From positions 2,108,001-2,172,000 of the forward strand of contig NZ_CP135922.1 in the NCBI RefSeq assembly GCF_032399705.1: DNA of 64,000 nt. The letters are read 5' to 3'. The stretch is from Paenibacillus sp. BIC5C1 (lineage in GTDB: Bacteria > Bacillota > Bacilli > Paenibacillales > Paenibacillaceae). The notes beneath the pieces were generated by a model. That model ran no database searches, was not told where the DNA came from, and saw only the letters and a list, made by a program, of their open reading frames with translations. Below are positions 59,662 through 64,000 of this stretch, piece by piece; the stretch's first letter is position 1; each line of letters starts with the position of its first letter. The position numbers and the translations under genes are program-made.

Positions 59662-60604
59662 TACAGTAGGTGTACTGGTGATGTCGTATGGCACGCCTGA
59701 GAATATGGAAAGTATTGAAGCATATTACACACATATCCGGAGAGGACGTCCACCTGAACCGGAACAACTGAAGGAATTGACCGACCGTTATGAAGCGATT
59801 GTTGGGGGTGTGTTCCCTCTTCGGGAAAACACGGATAATCAGGTTAAAGCCCTCCAGGAGACGTTAAACAAGGATGGTCGTTCCAATGAGGTTGAATTCC
59901 GTTGTTATCAAGGGTTGAAGCATGCGTATCCGTTCATTGAGGATGGCGTGGAACAGATGGCGAAGGATGGAGTTCAAACTGCAATAGGCATCGTACTGGC
60001 ACCACATTTCTCCACGATGAGTGTAGGGAGCTATATCAAGCGTGCTCGGGAGAAAGCGGAAGAACTGGGTATCCAGATGTCCTTCATTGAGAGTTATCAT
60101 CTGCACCCGAAATTGATTCAGGCTCTCTCCACACGTGTTAGCGCCAAATTGGATGCTTTCGAGGAAGCTGGAGCCAAACGCGGGGATGTACGCGTGCTGT
60201 TCAGTGCACACAGTCTGCCTGCACGAATTGTAGATATCGGTGATCCATATCCGCAGCAACTGCTGGAGACTTCGGAAGTCATTGCTTCCCGTTTAGGAAT
60301 TACGAACTGGCAGTTCACGTGGCAAAGTGCAGGGCGGACGGCGGAGCCGTGGCTGGGCCCTGATATTCTGGACACGCTTCAGGATCTTGCTCGTGAACAG
60401 GTGGAAGATGTGCTTGTAGCACCGATTGGATTCGTATCGGATCATCTGGAAGTGCTCTATGATCTTGATATTGAAGCCAAAGCGATTGCCAAAGAGATGG
60501 ACATGCGCCTTATGCGTATCGATTCTCTCAATAGTGACCCACTTTACATGGAAACGTTAAGTGACGTCATTATTAGCCAGTGGCAGCAAGGAACGGATGA
60601 GTAA
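59654..60604 (+). CDS. hemH: Ferrochelatase (coproporphyrin-type)
   Basis: 316 aa. Overlaps hemE by 8 nt, so translational coupling is likely. VLVMSYGTPENMESIEAYYT is the N-terminal signature. The metal-site His is in LFSAHSLPARIVDIGDPYPQ, the Glu in APIGFVSDHLEVLYDLDIEA. No C-terminal [2Fe-2S] motif, and the length is like Bacillus HemH, which inserts iron into coproporphyrin III. Works directly after HemY. Confidence 0.95.
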   Translation: MTNTVGVLVMSYGTPENMESIEAYYTHIRRGRPPEPEQLKELTDRYEAIVGGVFPLRENTDNQVKALQETLNKDGRSNEVEFRCYQGLKHAYPFIEDGVEQMAKDGVQTAIGIVLAPHFSTMSVGSYIKRAREKAEELGIQMSFIESYHLHPKLIQALSTRVSAKLDAFEEAGAKRGDVRVLFSAHSLPARIVDIGDPYPQQLLETSEVIASRLGITNWQFTWQSAGRTAEPWLGPDILDTLQDLAREQVEDVLVAPIGFVSDHLEVLYDLDIEAKAIAKEMDMRLMRIDSLNSDPLYMETLSDVIISQWQQGTDE

Positions 60605-62028
60605 TGGATGACCATAAACGTCGTGTCGTTGTTGTCGGCGGAGGTCTGACCGGCCTAAGCGCGGCATTTTATATCCGGAAGCATTACCGGGAAGCAGGGG
60701 TTGAACCTGTCATTACCTTGGTTGAGAAGAGTTCTTCCATGGGTGGCATGATCGAGACGCTACACCGGGATGGATTCGTCATCGAGAAGGGGCCGGATTC
60801 TTTCCTTGCCCGCAAAACGGCGATGATTGATTTGGCTAAAGAGCTGGAAATAGACCATGAGCTGGTCAGCCAAAATCCGGAATCCAAAAAAACGTACATC
60901 ATGCAGCGTGGCAAGCTGCATCCTATGCCGGCAGGACTTGTTCTTGGCATTCCGACGGAGTTGAGACCGTTTCTGAGAAGTGGCCTTGTATCTCCGGCAG
61001 GCAAGCTGAGGGCTTTAATGGATTTTGTCATCCCTCCCCGTCGTACAACAGAGGATGAATCGCTCGGTTATATGATTGAACGCCGACTTGGAGCGGAAGT
61101 GCTGGAAAACCTAACTGAGCCGCTGCTTGCGGGCATCTATGCAGGTGACATGCGGAGATTGAGTCTTCAGGCAACCTTCCCGCAATTTGGCGAAGTGGAG
61201 CGGGATTACGGTAGTTTGATCCGGGGAATGATGACTGGCCGCAAACCGGCAGAGACTCATACGGGAACGAAGAGGAGTGCTTTTCTGAACTTCCGTCAGG
61301 GCTTGCAGAGTCTGGTTCATGCGCTTGTCCATGAATTGCAGGACGTGGATCAACGGCTGAACACTTCCGTGCAATCCCTGGAGGTTCAGACTGGAGATGC
61401 AGCCAGATATAGCATTCAGCTGGATAACGGAGAGCGTCTTGAAGCAGATGATGTAGTCATTACCGTGCCTACGTATGTTGCATCCGAACTGCTGCAACCG
61501 CATGTGGATACAGCGGCTCTGGATGCCATCAATTACGTATCGGTAGCGAATGTTGTGCTGGCTTTTGAGAAAAAGGATATCGAACATGTATTTGATGGAT
61601 CGGGTTTCCTCGTTCCGCGTAAGGAAGGCCGCAATATTACAGCATGTACATGGACATCAACCAAGTGGCTGCACACCAGCCCGGATGACAAAGTACTGCT
61701 TCGTTGTTATGTTGGCCGTTCGGGAGACGAACAGAATGTGGAACTCCCGGATGATGCACTGACGGATCTGGTCCTCAAGGACTTACGTGAAACGATGGGC
61801 GTAGAGGCCGTTCCGATCTTCTCGGAAATTACTCGGCTCCGCAAATCCATGCCGCAGTATCCGGTAGGTCATTTGCAGCAGATTGCAGCACTCCGGGATG
61901 AACTTGGCAGCAAATTGCCGGGGGTTTACATTGCGGGCGCTGGTTATGAAGGGGTAGGCTTGCCTGACTGTATCAAACAGGCGAAGGAAATGTCAGTTCA
62001 AGCTACACAATTGATTGATGCAAAATAA
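60604..62028 (+). CDS. hemY: HemY-type coproporphyrinogen III oxidase
   Basis: 474 aa FAD enzyme. The start ATG overlaps the hemH stop by one base (TAATG). FAD motif VVGGGLTGLSAAFYI near residue 12; LVEKSSSMGGMIETLHRDGF the second contact. GPDSFLARKTAM and VYIAGAGYEGVGLPDCIKQA (C-terminal FAD box) are HemY-family marks. In Firmicutes it oxidises coproporphyrinogen III to coproporphyrin III with oxygen. The last partner, HemQ, is not in the window. A terminator follows. Confidence 0.95.
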   Translation: MDDHKRRVVVVGGGLTGLSAAFYIRKHYREAGVEPVITLVEKSSSMGGMIETLHRDGFVIEKGPDSFLARKTAMIDLAKELEIDHELVSQNPESKKTYIMQRGKLHPMPAGLVLGIPTELRPFLRSGLVSPAGKLRALMDFVIPPRRTTEDESLGYMIERRLGAEVLENLTEPLLAGIYAGDMRRLSLQATFPQFGEVERDYGSLIRGMMTGRKPAETHTGTKRSAFLNFRQGLQSLVHALVHELQDVDQRLNTSVQSLEVQTGDAARYSIQLDNGERLEADDVVITVPTYVASELLQPHVDTAALDAINYVSVANVVLAFEKKDIEHVFDGSGFLVPRKEGRNITACTWTSTKWLHTSPDDKVLLRCYVGRSGDEQNVELPDDALTDLVLKDLRETMGVEAVPIFSEITRLRKSMPQYPVGHLQQIAALRDELGSKLPGVYIAGAGYEGVGLPDCIKQAKEMSVQATQLIDAK

Positions 62029-62038
62029 TTAACGTTAT

Positions 62039-62086
62039 GGCTGTCTCGAACGTAGAGTTTTTCTACAGGGGAGACGGCCTTTTTTG
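62039..62086 (+). terminator. Terminator of the hem operon
   Basis: GGCTGTCTC / GAGACGGCC arms around a GTAGA/TCTAC hairpin, then TTTTTT. Confidence 0.8.
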
Positions 62087-62211
62087 TACCATAAAGCGAA
62101 AAGGTGAGAGAAGTAAACTCTTTCAATGTTTGCACTTCCAAGGAATGATGGAAATCCAGAATATGCCTGATATAATATGATAAGGATTGCTGTGAAGAAG
62201 AGGAGCTGCCT

Positions 62212-63621
62212 ATGTATCCCCCAAGATCAAAACGAAGTGTACAAAAGAAAAAAGTGAAACGTGCTCGCAAACGCCGGATTTGGATCATTAATCTGGTATT
62301 GATTGCGGCAATTGGACTTGTCGGCATCTATTACGCAGTAGGTATGCAGGAGCAACGAATAGACCCAGCGTTGACAGAAACGGCTGTGAATCAGGAACCT
62401 GTGAATGAAGAGGGGCCTCAGGGTGGAGATCAGGTGAGTTCACCTGACACGGATTCGGAGGAGGGTACTACTTCGGATGAAGGATCGGAGGATTCTGACA
62501 AACAGGTAACTGAAAATTCCGGCGGTAAGTCTGGTGAGAAAAAGCCTGATGCTGCAGATTCCAAGGCAAATGGAAAGACAGATACGGGAACGAAAAAAAC
62601 GTCGGATACTTCTGCTTCTTCCGGTTCCAAGGGGAGTGAAGGTACAGGGAATGAGACGAAACAGCCATCTAATTCGGCAAAAGATATAACCATTAACTTT
62701 GTTGGGGATATCCAGTTTTCGGGCAAAGTGGCTGAATTGTTGGATAAGAATGGTTATGACTATCCCTTTGCAAAGCTCGGCAACTTGTTCAAGGAAGATG
62801 ATCTGACCATTGGTAACCTTGAAACTCCAGTAACCCTTGGTGGAACTGGTGCAGCAGACAAAACCTATGTATACAAGTCTTCGCCAAAAGCGCTCGAAGC
62901 GATGGTTTCAGCAGGATTTGATGCGGTGAATCTGGCCAACAATCATATCCTGGATCAAGGTGTAGAAGGCTTGGTCGATACGTTAACTTATCTTGACCAA
63001 TATGGTATTGCGCACACAGGGGCGGGTATGAATAGGGATGAGGCGTATGCACCAGCATATCTGGAGCGCAAAGGCATGAAGATTGCACTGCTTGGATTCA
63101 GTCGGGTTGTGCCTGAAACGAGCTGGAAAGCGGAAGGGAATCGGGCAGGTGTTGCCGAGACTTATGATTCTACTGGAGCGGTAAAAGCAATTCAGGAAGC
63201 CCGTCAAAAGGCTGATTTGGTTATCGTTGTTGCACACTGGGGAGAAGAACGGGTCAGCACACCGAACAATGATCAGACCCGACTGGCGCATGAATTTGTA
63301 GATGCCGGAGCTGATCTGGTCATTGGTGGGCATCCTCATGTCTTGCAAGGGGTAGAGTACTACAAAGGCAAATGGATTGCATATAGTACAGGCAACTTTA
63401 TTTTCTCGAAATCAACGACAGAGGAAACGTGGAAAACAGCGATTTTCCAGGCGAGCTGTAGTAAGGATGCCAAATGTAACATGAAGGTTATCCCATATGA
63501 AGCAGGGTTGGGTCAGGCGATTCCCATGGTAGATCAAGCCAACAAACTTCTGCTGGAGCAGATGACCCAGCTTTCGCCAGGTATTCGTTTTGATGCGAAT
63601 GGATTCGCAACGGTAAAATAA
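62212..63621 (+). CDS. CapA family protein (PGA_cap fold)
   Basis: 469 aa. A very basic N-terminus (KRSVQKKKVKRARKRR) precedes one transmembrane helix (IINLVLIAAIGLVGIYYAVG, ~25-45), then a ~110-residue low-complexity linker rich in Ser, Glu, Asp, Gly, Lys and Thr. The extracellular CapA domain follows from ITINFVGDIQFSGKVAELLD. Metallophosphatase-like signatures are TIGNLETPVTLGG, FDAVNLANNHILDQGVEGLV, VIVVAHWGEERVS and DLVIGGHPHVLQGVEYYKGK. Relatives attach or export poly-gamma-glutamate, but no CapBC genes are near, so the substrate is uncertain. Confidence 0.9.
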   Translation: MYPPRSKRSVQKKKVKRARKRRIWIINLVLIAAIGLVGIYYAVGMQEQRIDPALTETAVNQEPVNEEGPQGGDQVSSPDTDSEEGTTSDEGSEDSDKQVTENSGGKSGEKKPDAADSKANGKTDTGTKKTSDTSASSGSKGSEGTGNETKQPSNSAKDITINFVGDIQFSGKVAELLDKNGYDYPFAKLGNLFKEDDLTIGNLETPVTLGGTGAADKTYVYKSSPKALEAMVSAGFDAVNLANNHILDQGVEGLVDTLTYLDQYGIAHTGAGMNRDEAYAPAYLERKGMKIALLGFSRVVPETSWKAEGNRAGVAETYDSTGAVKAIQEARQKADLVIVVAHWGEERVSTPNNDQTRLAHEFVDAGADLVIGGHPHVLQGVEYYKGKWIAYSTGNFIFSKSTTEETWKTAIFQASCSKDAKCNMKVIPYEAGLGQAIPMVDQANKLLLEQMTQLSPGIRFDANGFATVK

Positions 63622-63652
63622 GATTCAATTTATTTATTTAGGAGGGGATGAA

Positions 63653-64000
63653 ATGAACAACCTTTGTGTAGCGCACCGTGGTTTTTCGTCCATTGCACCA
63701 GAAAATACGATGGCTGCATTTCTGCTTGCCATGGAACAGCCTGAAGTTCAGTGGATGGAGTTGGATGTACAGCTGTCACGTGATGGTGTGCCGGTGGTTA
63801 TTCATGATTTTACTTTTGATCGGACTACGAATGGAAAAGGATTAGTTCGGGAAAAGGACTGGGCAGATATTCAGCAGCTGGATGCGGGATCTTGGAAAGG
63901 AAAAGCTTATAAAGGGGAACGTGTTCCTTCGCTTAGTGAAGTACTGGAACGTTCCTGTGGAAAAGTTCGATTGAATATCGAATTGAAAACGCAAGGGAAC
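63653..64000 (+). CDS. Glycerophosphodiester phosphodiesterase, 5' part
   Basis: First 116 codons of a GDPD-family enzyme, cut by the window end. VAHRGFSSIAPENTMAAFLL has the catalytic His and Arg plus the ENT metal Glu. WMELDVQLSRDGVPVVIHDF holds the second metal pair (Glu-x-Asp) and the second His; then TTNGKGLVREKDWADIQQLD and RLNIELKT. No signal peptide, so a cytosolic UgpQ/YhdW-like form releasing glycerol 3-phosphate. GGAGGGG lies 5 nt before the ATG. Confidence 0.9.
   Translation, partial: MNNLCVAHRGFSSIAPENTMAAFLLAMEQPEVQWMELDVQLSRDGVPVVIHDFTFDRTTNGKGLVREKDWADIQQLDAGSWKGKAYKGERVPSLSEVLERSCGKVRLNIELKTQGN

Overview
The window is a contiguous piece of a low-to-mid GC Gram-positive, spore-former-type chromosome, most likely Paenibacillus. 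The reasons are the strong AGGAGG ribosome sites, frequent GTG/TTG starts, the hemE-hemH-hemY order of Firmicutes, a fruR-fruK-fruA operon, an LTA synthase, YtxH, YuzB and DUF86 small proteins typical of Bacillales, and a giant BclA-like collagen protein with a spore-surface style C-terminal domain. No transposase, integrase or CRISPR array was found. A single holin-like gene is the only phage-type protein.

Layout. 0-2.7 kb: a thioredoxin-reductase-like ferredoxin-NADP reductase, then a minus-strand MarR / nitroreductase / ABM-monooxygenase set with twin palindromes upstream. 2.9-6.0 kb: a decaying iron-uptake locus. It has two Fur-box promoters, an AraC regulator that runs in frame into a siderophore-binding lipoprotein, a lipoprotein broken by one amber codon, and remnants of two more genes. 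6.0-7.7 kb: a TetR regulator and an NAD(P)-dependent epimerase-type gene, with four copies of one palindromic operator. 7.8-14.9 kb: the collagen-like giant gene, about 2,300 codons of Gly-X-Thr, with a short patch near 11.65-11.95 kb that breaks the frame. 15.3-18.1 kb: an FAD oxidoreductase, an unknown small protein and a G1-family (eqolisin) peptidase homologue. 18.4-22.2 kb: the fructose operon. 22.4-30.5 kb: a methyltransferase, an oxalate-decarboxylase-like bicupin beside a collapsed alcohol dehydrogenase, an SDR/MerR divergent pair with textbook 19-bp-spacer promoters, an AraC/Atu4866/SDR group, a LysR regulator and a spermidine-synthase-like protein. 30.7-36.2 kb: a diguanylate cyclase, HxlR, DoxX, a Gfo/Idh/MocA oxidoreductase beside an S-adenosylhomocysteine hydrolase, and a tRNA-Leu(CAG). 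36.4-49.7 kb: sn-glycerol-1-phosphate dehydrogenase, a double-HTH protein, a holin, many small conserved proteins, glutamate racemase, a LysM/M14 endopeptidase, an IscA-fold protein paired with YuzB, an aldo/keto reductase, a FrnE-type DsbA and a cytidine deaminase. 49.8-64 kb: LTA synthase, RlmL, an O-methyltransferase, a secreted L-asparaginase with two GlnR/TnrA boxes, a P450, an MFS exporter, hemEHY, a CapA-like protein and the start of a glycerophosphodiester phosphodiesterase.

How the genes work together. The clearest units are fructose uptake and phosphorylation (fruR-fruK-fruA), the coproporphyrin-type heme branch (hemE, hemH, hemY, overlapping genes), cell-envelope functions (racemase, endopeptidase, LTA synthase, glycerol-1-phosphate dehydrogenase) and several one-regulator/one-enzyme detoxification modules whose operators can be read directly (MarR, TetR, MerR).

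The most unusual object is the collagen-like gene. Its Gly-X-Thr register is interrupted repeatedly by single Gly-X doublets, and in the 69-bp tandem array this happens once every 23 residues. Statements about function come from motif reading only. No database search was run.
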